Source: JBFKUL01 sp041635755 (GTDB taxonomy: Bacteria; Pseudomonadota; Gammaproteobacteria; Burkholderiales; SG8-39). Taken from it: 21,346 nucleotides of DNA. Both the position numbers and the translations under genes were made by a program. Numbering within the stretch: position 1 is the first letter of the stretch; every line of letters begins with the position of its first letter. The DNA lies in the NCBI GenBank assembly GCA_041635755.1, contig JBFKUL010000016.1, forward strand, positions 1 through 21,346, given 5' to 3'. The notes under the pieces are model-generated. The model had not been told where the DNA came from. It saw only the letters and a list, made by a program, of their open reading frames with translations, and did not search any database. This document shows, piece after piece, positions 1 through 7,793 of the stretch.

Positions 1-633
1 TTCACGGTCACCGGCCCGCACATGCTGGCCAAGACGCTGCTCGATCTGCACTACAAGGACACGGCCGCCCTGGCGCTCGCGATCGGCGACGCGCTCGCGC
101 AACAGGTCAAGCATCTGGACGCCGACGTGGTTCAACTCGACGAGGCGAATCTTCCCGGCCACCCCGACGAGTGGCAGTGGGCGGCGAAGGCGATCAACCG
201 CGTGCTCGACGCGGTGCCGAAGGGCGCCAAGGCGGCGGTCCACTTGTGTTTCGGCAACTACGGCGGCCAGACGGTGCAAAAGGGAACGTGGGCAAAGCTG
301 ATCGATTACCTGAATGCGCTGCACGCCGACCACGTGGTGATGGAGTGCGCCCACCGCCCGCCCGAAGAGCTCGCAGTGTTCAAGGGGCTGCGCCCGGAGA
401 TCGGATTCGGCCTCGGCGTGGTCGACATCAAGAAGACCGAGGTTGAGTCTCCCGAGGAGGTGGCGCGCGCCATCGAGCGCGCCGAAAAAATTCTCGGTGC
501 CGGCCGCGTGCGCTACGTTCACCCCGACTGCGGCTTTTGGATGCTCCAGCGCAACATGGCCGACGGCAAGATCCGCGCCCTGGTCGCCGGGCGCGACCTG
601 TTCGAGGGTCGCGGCGCGCAGCGCGCCGCCTGA
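1..633 (+). CDS. MetE-like cobalamin-independent methionine synthase family protein, 5' truncated
   Basis: The reading frame is open from base 1 (FTVTGPHMLAKTLL...), so the gene begins upstream of the window and only about 210 C-terminal residues are visible. The family folds as a TIM barrel that uses a zinc-bound thiol in methyl transfer. The zinc ligands are recognisable: the His and Cys of VHLCFGNYGG, the Glu of VMECAH, and the Cys of HPDCGFWML. These correspond to the HxC...E...C set of E. coli MetE. The visible part looks like the C-terminal catalytic domain only; such stand-alone single-domain MetE homologues are common and their methyl donor is often unknown. True homocysteine methyltransferase activity is therefore inference. 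The gene converges on the cupin gene, with 36 bases between the two stop codons. Confidence 0.85.
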   Translation, partial: FTVTGPHMLAKTLLDLHYKDTAALALAIGDALAQQVKHLDADVVQLDEANLPGHPDEWQWAAKAINRVLDAVPKGAKAAVHLCFGNYGGQTVQKGTWAKLIDYLNALHADHVVMECAHRPPEELAVFKGLRPEIGFGLGVVDIKKTEVESPEEVARAIERAEKILGAGRVRYVHPDCGFWMLQRNMADGKIRALVAGRDLFEGRGAQRAA

Positions 634-669
634 GCCCCAAGAACCGGGCGCAACCGGGGGCCGAGCGGC

Positions 670-1137
670 CTAGGCTTCTGCCTTGACTTGATGGCGCTCG
701 AGCGCCGCGCCCCAGGCTTTCTGCCAATCATTGCCGAGGAAATCGAGCACGCGCCCGTCCTGCTGGAAGAACTTGTTCGGCAACTGGAAGATTGCGATCG
801 ACAAATTGCCCTTGGGACCCGCCCAGGCCTCATGCCGGCTGCCCGCGGGACGCCAGACGAAGTTGCCCGGCGTCACCGTGCCTTCACCGCACTCGAGCGT
901 GCCCTCGAGCAGGAAGGTCTGCTCGATCAGCACGTGCTCATGGTCCGGGAGCCTCGCCCCCGGCGCCATCTTCAGCAGCACCGTGAGCATGCCGGACTCG
1001 GGCTCGACCACCAGCGTCTTGGCCTCGACACCCGCGTAGACCGTCTTTTCCCAAGGCAGGGCTGCGACGTCGACGAAGCGCGACGCCATCGGCGGCAGCT
1101 TGGCATGGTGGGTGGCGTTCGGTGTGATTCCGCTCAT
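670..1137 (-). CDS. Small cupin-domain protein at the end of the glycolytic operon
   Basis: This is a 155-residue single-domain cupin. The first cupin motif is seen in GARLPDHEHVLIEQTFLLEG and the second in PGNFVWRPAGSRHEAW, giving His/Glu/His residues suitable for binding one metal ion. It resembles ChrR-like cupins (the anti-sigma-factor cupin domain and stand-alone relatives), but no substrate can be assigned. The ATG is preceded by a purine-rich ribosome site (GGGAGGGG, about 5 bases away). A second in-frame Met lies at residue 17, so the protein may be slightly shorter. It starts 16 bases after the pyruvate kinase stop codon and is probably the last gene of the tkt-gap-pgk-pyk operon. 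Its role there is unknown. Confidence 0.8.
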   Translation of the reverse strand: MSGITPNATHHAKLPPMASRFVDVAALPWEKTVYAGVEAKTLVVEPESGMLTVLLKMAPGARLPDHEHVLIEQTFLLEGTLECGEGTVTPGNFVWRPAGSRHEAWAGPKGNLSIAIFQLPNKFFQQDGRVLDFLGNDWQKAWGAALERHQVKAEA

Positions 1138-1153
1138 AGGTCCCCTCCCGGTC

Positions 1154-2593
1154 TCAGGCCTTCAGGTGTTCTCCGACCCGCACGATCTTCATTGTATTCG
1201 TTCCGCCCGCCTTGCCAATCGGCTCGCCGATCGTGATGACGATCAGGTCCCCGTTCTTGACCACCTTGTGCTCCACCAGCACCTTCTCGGCCTCGCGCAG
1301 CAGCTCTTCCCGGTCGTGGCCGACGTACTTGACCATGAGCGGATAGACGTCACGGAACAGCGCCGTGCGGTAGCGCGTACCGGTTTGCGAGGTGAGCGCG
1401 TAGATCGGCACCCCGCAGTTCAGGCGGCTCATCCACAGCGCCGTCGACCCCGACTCGGTAAGCGCGGCGATCGCCTTCACCTTCAGGTGAAAGGCGGTGA
1501 ACAGCGCCGCCATGGCAATCGACTGGTCGACGCGGGTAAACACGCGGTTCAGGAACTCCTGGTCGAGCGTCACCGATTGGCTCTGCTCCGCCTCGATGCA
1601 GATGCGATCCATAGCCTCGATCACCTGCACCGGGTACCTGCCGCTCGCGGTCTCGGCCGAAAGCATGACGGCGTCGGTGCCGTCGAGCACCGCATTGGCG
1701 ACGTCGGACACTTCCGCACGCGTGGGGACCGGGCTCGCGATCATCGACTCCATCATCTGCGTGGCGGTGATGGTGATTTTGTTGTGCTCGCGCGCGAGGC
1801 GGATCATCTTCTTCTGCAATGCCGGCACCGACGCGTCGCCCACCTCGACCGCGAGGTCGCCGCGCGCCACCATGATGCCGTCGCAGGCCTTCATGATGTC
1901 CACCAGCGCCGCCTCCTTGACCGCCTCGGCGCGTTCGATCTTGGCGATCAGCAAGGCGCGCCCGCCGGCGGCGCGCTGCAGCTCGCGCGCCATGACCATG
2001 TCGGAGCCCGACTTGGGGAACGACACGGCGAGATAGTCGGCCTGGAGTTTCGCCGCGGTGCGCACGTCCTCCATGTCCTTCGGCGTAAGCGCCGCGGCAG
2101 TGAGCCCGCCGCCCTGCCGGTTGATGCCCTTGTTGTTCGACAGCACGCCGCCATGGCGCACTTTGGTGTGCACCGCAGCGCCGCGCACGTCCTCGACCTC
2201 GAGCACGATCTTGCCGTCGTCGAGCAGCAGCACCGCGCCGGGCTCGACGTCGCGCGGCAGCTCCTTGTAGTCGAGCCCGGCGCGCTGTTCATCGCCGAGC
2301 CCGCATTCGGCATCGAGAACGAAGCGCCCGCCCGCCTCGAGCGTCACTTTGCCGTCCCTGAATTTGCCAACGCGGATCTTCGGGCCCTGCAGGTCGGCCA
2401 TGATGGCGACGGTGCGGCCGATACTGCGCGCGATTTCCTTCACCAGATCGCCGCGCCGCAGATGATCTTCCGCGCTGCCGTGCGAGAAGTTGAGCCGCAC
2501 CACGTCAACACCGGCGCGGACCATCTTCTCAAGCACCTCCGGCTCGCTCGAGGCGGGGCCGAGGGTGGCCACAATCTTGGTACTACGAAGCAT
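1154..2593 (-). CDS. pyk: Pyruvate kinase
   Basis: This 479-residue protein converts phosphoenolpyruvate and ADP to pyruvate and ATP, the last step of glycolysis, in the cytosol. The N-terminal TIM-barrel strand motif TKIVATLGPAS is intact, as is the RLNFSHG phosphate-binding segment near residue 33. The catalytic region LIAKIE (Lys218, Glu220), the metal and substrate loop MVARGDLAVE (about 241-250) and the helix TATQMMESM (about 276-284) are also intact. The B domain lies between about residues 72 and 170, and the allosteric C domain follows residue 340. The length is normal for bacterial enzymes. The ATG has a GAGGA ribosome site about 8 bases upstream. The 74-base gap to pgk holds a TATAGT element, so pyk may have an internal promoter in addition to operon read-through. 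Confidence 0.97.
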   Translation of the reverse strand: MLRSTKIVATLGPASSEPEVLEKMVRAGVDVVRLNFSHGSAEDHLRRGDLVKEIARSIGRTVAIMADLQGPKIRVGKFRDGKVTLEAGGRFVLDAECGLGDEQRAGLDYKELPRDVEPGAVLLLDDGKIVLEVEDVRGAAVHTKVRHGGVLSNNKGINRQGGGLTAAALTPKDMEDVRTAAKLQADYLAVSFPKSGSDMVMARELQRAAGGRALLIAKIERAEAVKEAALVDIMKACDGIMVARGDLAVEVGDASVPALQKKMIRLAREHNKITITATQMMESMIASPVPTRAEVSDVANAVLDGTDAVMLSAETASGRYPVQVIEAMDRICIEAEQSQSVTLDQEFLNRVFTRVDQSIAMAALFTAFHLKVKAIAALTESGSTALWMSRLNCGVPIYALTSQTGTRYRTALFRDVYPLMVKYVGHDREELLREAEKVLVEHKVVKNGDLIVITIGEPIGKAGGTNTMKIVRVGEHLKA

Positions 2594-2617
2594 CGGTCGG
2601 TCCTCGAAAGAGCGACA

Positions 2618-2623
2618 ACTATA
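2618..2623 (-). promoter_or_regulatory. Possible -10 element of an internal pyk promoter
   Basis: TATAGT on the minus strand lies 24 bases upstream of the pyk ATG, in the longest gap of the glycolytic operon. I see no convincing -35 hexamer at 16-18 bases, so the call rests on one hexamer and its position. Confidence 0.3.
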
Positions 2624-2667
2624 GCAACCGGCGGTTCACGCGCTTGCCCCGGCGTGGCCGGGCCGAC

Positions 2668-3843
2668 TCAGGCGCGCCGTTCCAGCGCGGCAACGGCCGG
2701 CAGCGTCTTGCCTTCGAGGAACTCGAGGAACGCGCCGCCGCCGGTCGAGATGTACGAGATCCGGTCGCCGACGCCGTATTTGGCGATCGCGGCAAGTGTG
2801 TCGCCGCCGCCCGCAATCGAGTAGGCGCTCGAATCGGCGATCGCGCGCGCGATGATCTCGGTCCCCTTGCCGAACTGAGCGTGTTCGAACACGCCGACCG
2901 GGCCGTTCCAGACGATGGTGCCGGCCTTCTTCAGGCGCTCGGCGAGCAGCGCCGCGGTCTGCGGCCCGATATCGAGGATCAGATCGTCCGCCGCGACGTC
3001 TTTCGCGTCCTTCAGGCTCGCCTTGGCGTCAGCCGCTAGCGCCTTCGCCACCACGACGTCCGTTGGGATCGGCACCTCCGCGCCGCGATGCCTCATCGTC
3101 CGCATGATGTTCTTGGCTTCGGCCACAAGATCGGGCTCGGCGAGCGATTTTCCGATCGGCAGGCCGGCCGCAAGCATGAATGTGTTGGCGATGCCGCCAC
3201 CGACGATGAGCTGATCGACCTTGCCGGAGAGCGCGGCGAGGATGGTGAGCTTGTTCGACACCTTGGCGCCGGCGACGATCGCCGCAAGCGGCCGCGCCGG
3301 CCGCGCCAGCGCATTGCCGAGCGCGTCGAGCTCGGCGGCGAGCAGCGGTCCGGCACAAGCCACCGGCGCAAACTGCGCCGCGCCATGGGTGGTTGCCTCG
3401 GCACGGTGCGCGGTGCCGAAAGCGTCGTTCACGTAGACGTCGCACAGCGCAGCGATCTTCTTCGCAAGCGCCTCGTCGTCAACTTTCTCGCCCTCATTGA
3501 CGCGGCAGTTCTCCAGCATCACGACCTCGCCCGGCTTGACCTGCACGCCGCCCACCCAGTCGGCCTTGAGCGGCACCGGGCGGCCAAGCAGCTCGCCGAG
3601 GCGCTTGGCCACCGGTGCAAGCGAATCCTCGGGCCGCAGCGTGCCTTCCTTGGGCCTGCCGAGATGCGAGGTCACCATCACCGCCGCGCCCTGCTCGAGG
3701 GCGCGCTGGATTGCCGGCACCGAAGCACGGATGCGGGTGTCGTCGGTGACGTTGCCGGCATCGTCCTGCGGCACGTTCAGGTCGGCGCGGATGAACACGC
3801 GCTTGCCCTTCAACTCGAGATCGGTCATGCGCTTGAACTTCAT
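2668..3843 (-). CDS. pgk: Phosphoglycerate kinase
   Basis: This 391-residue enzyme transfers the acyl phosphate of 1,3-bisphosphoglycerate to ADP. N-domain substrate residues are seen in RADLNVPQDD (about 19-28), TSHLGRPKEG (about 58-67) and VNDAFGTAHRAEATTHG. The hinge and nucleotide site are seen in AGAKVSNKL, NGPVGVFEHAQFGKGT and the terminal STGGGAFLEFLEGK. The length fits the bacterial family. The frame is open far upstream into the preceding gene, but the family's N-terminus begins at this ATG, and a GAGGA ribosome site lies about 8 bases before it. The start overlaps the crotonase gene stop as ATGA (4 bases), so translation of the two is probably coupled. Confidence 0.97.
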   Translation of the reverse strand: MKFKRMTDLELKGKRVFIRADLNVPQDDAGNVTDDTRIRASVPAIQRALEQGAAVMVTSHLGRPKEGTLRPEDSLAPVAKRLGELLGRPVPLKADWVGGVQVKPGEVVMLENCRVNEGEKVDDEALAKKIAALCDVYVNDAFGTAHRAEATTHGAAQFAPVACAGPLLAAELDALGNALARPARPLAAIVAGAKVSNKLTILAALSGKVDQLIVGGGIANTFMLAAGLPIGKSLAEPDLVAEAKNIMRTMRHRGAEVPIPTDVVVAKALAADAKASLKDAKDVAADDLILDIGPQTAALLAERLKKAGTIVWNGPVGVFEHAQFGKGTEIIARAIADSSAYSIAGGGDTLAAIAKYGVGDRISYISTGGGAFLEFLEGKTLPAVAALERRA

Positions 3844-4610
3844 GTCTTTTTCCTCGCGTTTCGCTCGGCGAGGAACGCCCGCATCAACTGTTGCGGCTCG
3901 CCGGATTCGTAGGCGCGCTTCTGGTACTTCTTCGCTGCCTGCAAAATATCGTCGAACTGCGCTTGCGTAAGCTCGCGCAGGCGCTCCTTGGTAAGCCGGA
4001 TGGCGTTCGGCGGACGCGCGCCGAGCTGTCTCGCAGTCTCGAGCGCGGCCGACAGCACCTCGGCCCGCGGCACGAGCCGGTTGACGAGTCCAACCTGGTA
4101 GGCGCGCTCGCCCGAGATCAGCTCGCCGCCAAGCGAAAGCTCGGCATTCAGCGACAGTGGCAGGTGCCACATCATCTGCGAGGTGCCGAGGATCGAGCCC
4201 AGGCCGCTCCTCACCTCGGGCTGTCCGATCTTGAGCTCGGGGTGCCCGACCCGCAGGTCGCAATAGAGCGCGATCTGGTAGCCGGCGCCGGCCGCGACGC
4301 CGATCAGCGCGGCGACGGTCGGCTTGTTCATGCCGCGCACCGCGGCGAACATGGCATGCGCCCGCGTGAACCAGCCCTCGACGTCGGCAGCGCCGAAGGC
4401 GACCGCCTCCTCCAGGTCCTGACCCGCGCTGAAGGCGCGCTCGCCCGCGCCGGCAAGCACCACCGCACGCACCGTTGCATCGGTTTCAAGTGCGGCGAGC
4501 GCCGGTGGCAGCTCGCGCCGGATGTCCTCGTTGATCGCGTTCAGGCTTTCCGGCCGGTTGAGCCGGACAATGGCAATGTTCTCGCTGCGCTCTACGACGA
4601 CCGGTGCCAC
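3840..4610 (-). CDS. Crotonase-family (enoyl-CoA hydratase/isomerase) protein inside the glycolytic operon
   Basis: This 256-residue protein has the crotonase fold. The two oxyanion-hole segments are visible: AFSAGQDLEEA (about 59-69) and ALIGVAAGAGYQIALYCDL (about 101-119). The second general acid/base Glu of enoyl-CoA hydratases is present as Glu132 in GQPEVRSG. The first one (rat Glu144, normally in GGGCELA) aligns with Gln112 of AGAGYQIAL, exactly 20 residues before Glu132. A classical hydratase mechanism is therefore doubtful; an isomerase, hydrolase or other crotonase reaction is possible. The start is GTG, 13 bases after the GAPDH stop, with no strong ribosome site. The stop overlaps the pgk start codon. 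Finding a fatty-acyl-CoA type enzyme coupled to pgk is unusual. Confidence 0.88.
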   Translation of the reverse strand: MAPVVVERSENIAIVRLNRPESLNAINEDIRRELPPALAALETDATVRAVVLAGAGERAFSAGQDLEEAVAFGAADVEGWFTRAHAMFAAVRGMNKPTVAALIGVAAGAGYQIALYCDLRVGHPELKIGQPEVRSGLGSILGTSQMMWHLPLSLNAELSLGGELISGERAYQVGLVNRLVPRAEVLSAALETARQLGARPPNAIRLTKERLRELTQAQFDDILQAAKKYQKRAYESGEPQQLMRAFLAERNARKKT

Positions 4611-4623
4611 GCCGGGCGCACCG

Positions 4624-5637
4624 TTACTTCGCGTTCATCAAGGCAACCGTGGTATCGAGCATCCGATTGCTGAAGCCCCATTCGTTGTCGTACCAGGCAG
4701 TGACCTTCACGAGGGTCTTGTCGGAGACCTTGGTGAGCGTCGAATCGAAGATCGAGCTCGCCGGGTTGTGGTTGAAGTCCGAGGACACCAGCGGATCCTG
4801 GTTGTACTCGAGCACGCCCTTGAGGTCCTTGCCCGATGCGTCCCGGACCGCCTGGTTCACCTCCTCGACCGAGGTCGGTTTCTTGGCGACGAAGGACAGG
4901 TCGACCACCGAGACATTGAGGGTGGGCACCCGAATGGCAAAGCCATCGAGTTTGCCGTTCAGATGCGGCAGCACTAGACCCACCGCCGCCGCAGCGCCGG
5001 TCTTGGTCGGGATCATGTTGTGCGAGGCCGAGCGCGCACGACGCAGATCCGAGTGATAGACGTCGGTCAGCACTTGATCGTTGGTATAGGCATGCACCGT
5101 GGTCATCAGACCCGAGGTGACGCCGATGCGGTCATCGAGCGCCTTGACCAGGGGCGCCAGGCAGTTGGTGGTGCACGAGGCGTTTGAGATCACGGTGTCG
5201 CTCGCCTTGAGCGCCTTGTCGTTCACCCCGAACACGATCGTGCGGTCGACATCCTTGTCGCCCGGCGCGGAAATGATCACCTTCTTGGCGCCCGCGGCGA
5301 TGTGCGCACCGGCTTTCGCCTTGCTCGTGAAAAGTCCCGTGCACTCGAGCACCACGTCGACGCCGAGGGCCTTCCACGGCAGCTTCGCCGGATCGCGCTC
5401 GGCCACCACCTTGATGCGATCGCCGTTTACAACGAGCGAGTCGGTGTCCACTTCCACTGTGCCCTTGAACGGGCCGTGCGCGGTGTCATGCTTGAGCAGG
5501 TGCGCGTTGGTCTTCGCATCGCCGAGGTCGTTGATGGCGACGAACTTGAGGTCGTGCTTCTTGCCCTCCTCGTAGTGGGCGCGCAGGATGTTGCGGCCGA
5601 TGCGGCCGAAGCCGTTGATGGCGACGTTGATGGTCAT
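4624..5637 (-). CDS. gap: Glyceraldehyde-3-phosphate dehydrogenase, type I, NAD-dependent
   Basis: This 337-residue enzyme oxidises and phosphorylates glyceraldehyde-3-phosphate to 1,3-bisphosphoglycerate. The dinucleotide fold starts with NGFGRIGRN (8-16). The Asp of AINDL (about residue 37) favours NAD over NADP. The active-site signature SNASCTTNCLAP carries the catalytic Cys155, and His182 lies in TTVHAYTND. The C-terminal WYDNEWGFSNRM is also typical. The frame is open upstream into tkt, but homologues start at this ATG, which is preceded by GGGGAACGGAT. It lies 23 bases after the transketolase stop and 13 bases before the crotonase start, so these genes form one transcript. Confidence 0.97.
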   Translation of the reverse strand: MTINVAINGFGRIGRNILRAHYEEGKKHDLKFVAINDLGDAKTNAHLLKHDTAHGPFKGTVEVDTDSLVVNGDRIKVVAERDPAKLPWKALGVDVVLECTGLFTSKAKAGAHIAAGAKKVIISAPGDKDVDRTIVFGVNDKALKASDTVISNASCTTNCLAPLVKALDDRIGVTSGLMTTVHAYTNDQVLTDVYHSDLRRARSASHNMIPTKTGAAAAVGLVLPHLNGKLDGFAIRVPTLNVSVVDLSFVAKKPTSVEEVNQAVRDASGKDLKGVLEYNQDPLVSSDFNHNPASSIFDSTLTKVSDKTLVKVTAWYDNEWGFSNRMLDTTVALMNAK

Positions 5638-5660
5638 ATCCGTTCCCCGTTGATCGCGGA

Positions 5661-7670
5661 CTAGCGCAGCACGCCTTTGACGGCGGCGGCGACGTTCTCC
5701 GCGGTGAATCCAAAATGCTTGTACAGGTCCGGCGCCGGCGCGGATTCGCCAAACCGGTCGATGCCCACGACCGCGCCCTCTAGCCCGACGTACTTGCGCC
5801 AGATGTCGGTGACTCCGGCCTCGATCGCCACTCGCGGCACGCCGCGCGGCAGGACGTCGTCGCGGTACGCGGCCTCCTGTCGGTCGAATTGGGTGCACGA
5901 GGGCATCGACACCACGCGCACCGGCACGCCGCCCTCGGTGAGCCGTTTTTGCGCCTCGAGTGCGATCGGCACTTCCGAGCCGGTGGCGATCAACACGGCC
6001 CTGGGTGCCCCGCTTGCCTCCGAGAGCACATAGCCGCCGCGGCGCACATTGGCGAGCGCCGGCGCTTCGCGCCTGGCGAAGGCGACGTTCTGGCGCGAGA
6101 ACAGCAGCGCCGTGGGACCGCCCTTGCGCTCCAGCGCCGCAGCCCAGGCCACCGCGCTCTCCACGGTGTCGCAGGGCCGCCAGACTTCCATGTTCGGGAT
6201 CAGGCGCAAGCTCGCCGCATGCTCCACGGGTTGGTGCGTCGGGCCGTCCTCGCCCAGTCCGATTGAGTCGTGCGTGAACACGTACACCACCCGTATGCCC
6301 ATGAGGGCGGCCATGCGCAGCGCGTTGCGAGCGTAGTCGGAGAAGGTCAGGAACGTGCCGCCGTAGGGAACATGCCCGCCGTGCAGCGCGATGCCGCTCA
6401 TCACAGCGCACATGCCGAACTCGCGCACGCCATAGAACACGTAGTTGCCGCCGCCTTCGCGCCCGACCGGCTTTGAGCCCTTGACCATGGTGAGGTTCGA
6501 GCCCGCGAGGTCGGCCGAGCCGCCGATCAGCTCCGGCATGATCGGCGAGATCGCCTCCAGTACCATTTGCGAGGCCTTGCGGGTCGCCACCGTCTCGGCC
6601 TTGGCGTCAAACTCCTTCACCAGCTGCTCCATGTGAGCGCTGAAGCCCACCGGCAGGTCGCCCGCCGTGCGGCGGCGGAACTCGGTGGCGAGCTCGGGGT
6701 GCGTTGCCTCGTATTCGGCAAAGGTCTTCTTCCAGCGCCGCTCGGCTGCCGCGCCGCGCCGGCGCGCGTCCCATGCCTCGTAGATGCTCTTTGGGATCTC
6801 GAACGGCGGATGGCTCCAGCCGATCGCCTCGCGCGTCGCGGCCACTTCCTTCTCGCCGAGCGGTGCACCATGCGCGGCCCCGGTGTTGGCCTTGTTCGGC
6901 GAACCCTTGGCGATCGTCGTCTTGGCGCAGATCAGGGTCGGTCGCGAGGTCTCGCGCTTGGCGCGCAGCAGCGCCCGATGCACCGCCGCCTCGTCATGGC
7001 CGTCGATATTCGGGATCACCTGCCAGCCATAGGCGGCGAAGCGCTTGGGCACGTCGTCGGTGTACCACTGGCGGATCTGGCCCTTGTCCGAATCGATCGA
7101 GATGCCGTTGTCGTCGTAGATCGCGATCAGCTTGCCCAGTCCCAAGGTCCCGGCGAGCGCGCACGACTCGTGCGAGATGCCCTCCATCATGCAGCCGTCG
7201 CCCATCAGCACATAGGTGTAGTGGTCGACGATTTCCATGCCCGGCCGGTTGAATTCTGCGGCGAGCAGCCGCTCGGCGAGCGCCATGCCCACGGCGTTCG
7301 AGATGCCCTGTCCGAGCGGCCCGGTGGTGGTCTCGACACCCGGCGCCAGGCCGTGCTCGGGGTGGCCGGGGGTCTTCGAGCCGAGCTGGCGAAAGCGCTT
7401 GAGCTCCTCCATCGGCAAGTCGTAGCCGGTGAGGTGCAGCAGCGAGAACAGCAACATCGAGCCATGGCCGTTTGAGACCACGAAGCGGTCGCGATTCGAC
7501 CAGCCAGGATTGGCCGGGTTGTGCCGCAGGTGGCGCGTCCAGAGCGCCACGGCAATCTCGGCCATGCCCATAGGCATGCCGGGATGCCCGGAGTTCGCAG
7601 CCTGCACGGCGTCCATCGCGATTGCACGGATCGCGTTCGCGAGCTCGCGGTGAGTCGCTTTCGTTGTCAT
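5661..7670 (-). CDS. tkt: Transketolase
   Basis: This 669-residue thiamine-diphosphate enzyme moves two-carbon ketol units between sugar phosphates in the pentose-phosphate pathway (or the Calvin cycle if one is present). The substrate and cofactor His lies in NSGHPGMPMG (residues 27-36). The thiamine diphosphate motif runs from GDGCMMEG (157-164) to DDNGI (187-190). The pyrimidine-binding domain shows THDSIGLGEDGPTHQPVEH, and the C-terminal domain follows. The chosen start is MTTKATHREL; an in-frame ATG two codons upstream (base 7676) is equally possible, and neither has a clear ribosome site. The frame stays open for another 900 bases upstream, but that part is the shadow of nudC. It is the first gene of the glycolytic operon, with a TATAAT element 34 bases before the upstream ATG. 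Confidence 0.96.
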   Translation of the reverse strand: MTTKATHRELANAIRAIAMDAVQAANSGHPGMPMGMAEIAVALWTRHLRHNPANPGWSNRDRFVVSNGHGSMLLFSLLHLTGYDLPMEELKRFRQLGSKTPGHPEHGLAPGVETTTGPLGQGISNAVGMALAERLLAAEFNRPGMEIVDHYTYVLMGDGCMMEGISHESCALAGTLGLGKLIAIYDDNGISIDSDKGQIRQWYTDDVPKRFAAYGWQVIPNIDGHDEAAVHRALLRAKRETSRPTLICAKTTIAKGSPNKANTGAAHGAPLGEKEVAATREAIGWSHPPFEIPKSIYEAWDARRRGAAAERRWKKTFAEYEATHPELATEFRRRTAGDLPVGFSAHMEQLVKEFDAKAETVATRKASQMVLEAISPIMPELIGGSADLAGSNLTMVKGSKPVGREGGGNYVFYGVREFGMCAVMSGIALHGGHVPYGGTFLTFSDYARNALRMAALMGIRVVYVFTHDSIGLGEDGPTHQPVEHAASLRLIPNMEVWRPCDTVESAVAWAAALERKGGPTALLFSRQNVAFARREAPALANVRRGGYVLSEASGAPRAVLIATGSEVPIALEAQKRLTEGGVPVRVVSMPSCTQFDRQEAAYRDDVLPRGVPRVAIEAGVTDIWRKYVGLEGAVVGIDRFGESAPAPDLYKHFGFTAENVAAAVKGVLR

Positions 7671-7709
7671 CAGCATGCCCAGGGGGAAGGCGAGGAGTAG
7701 CGAGCAGCG

Positions 7710-7715
7710 ATTATA
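7710..7715 (-). promoter_or_regulatory. -10 element of the tkt operon promoter
   Basis: A perfect TATAAT on the minus strand sits in the 117-base divergent gap between tkt and nudC. It would place transcription start near base 7703, giving a leader of about 27-33 bases. No good -35 hexamer is visible at the right distance. The longer string CTATAATCGCT recurs ahead of the short-chain dehydrogenase gene at 14636. Confidence 0.55.
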
Positions 7716-7781
7716 GCGAATGGCGCTCAGCGGCCTCCGCGCAGGCGGCAAAACCGTCGCGCTTCCCGTCGCAGCGTGCCG

Positions 7782-7787
7782 TAAACT
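7782..7787 (+). promoter_or_regulatory. Possible -10 element for nudC giving a leaderless mRNA
   Basis: TAAACT ends 6 bases before the nudC GTG. If it is the -10 element, transcription would begin at or very near the start codon itself. This agrees with the absence of a ribosome-binding site. No -35 match is seen. Confidence 0.3.
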
Positions 7788-7793
7788 CGCCGC

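Noticed and set aside
659..670. GGCC-GAGC-GGCC hairpin between the MetE-like and cupin genes as a terminator
   Set aside because: It has only a 4-bp stem and no T-run on either strand.
1100..2824. A 574-codon open frame antisense to pyruvate kinase
   Set aside because: It is rich in His, Arg, Leu and Asp with no recognisable domain, and pyk on the other strand has full family motifs. It is a GC-bias shadow.
5638..6411. N-terminal extension of the GAPDH frame
   Set aside because: It is an out-of-frame shadow of transketolase; GAPDH proteins start at MTINVAINGFG.
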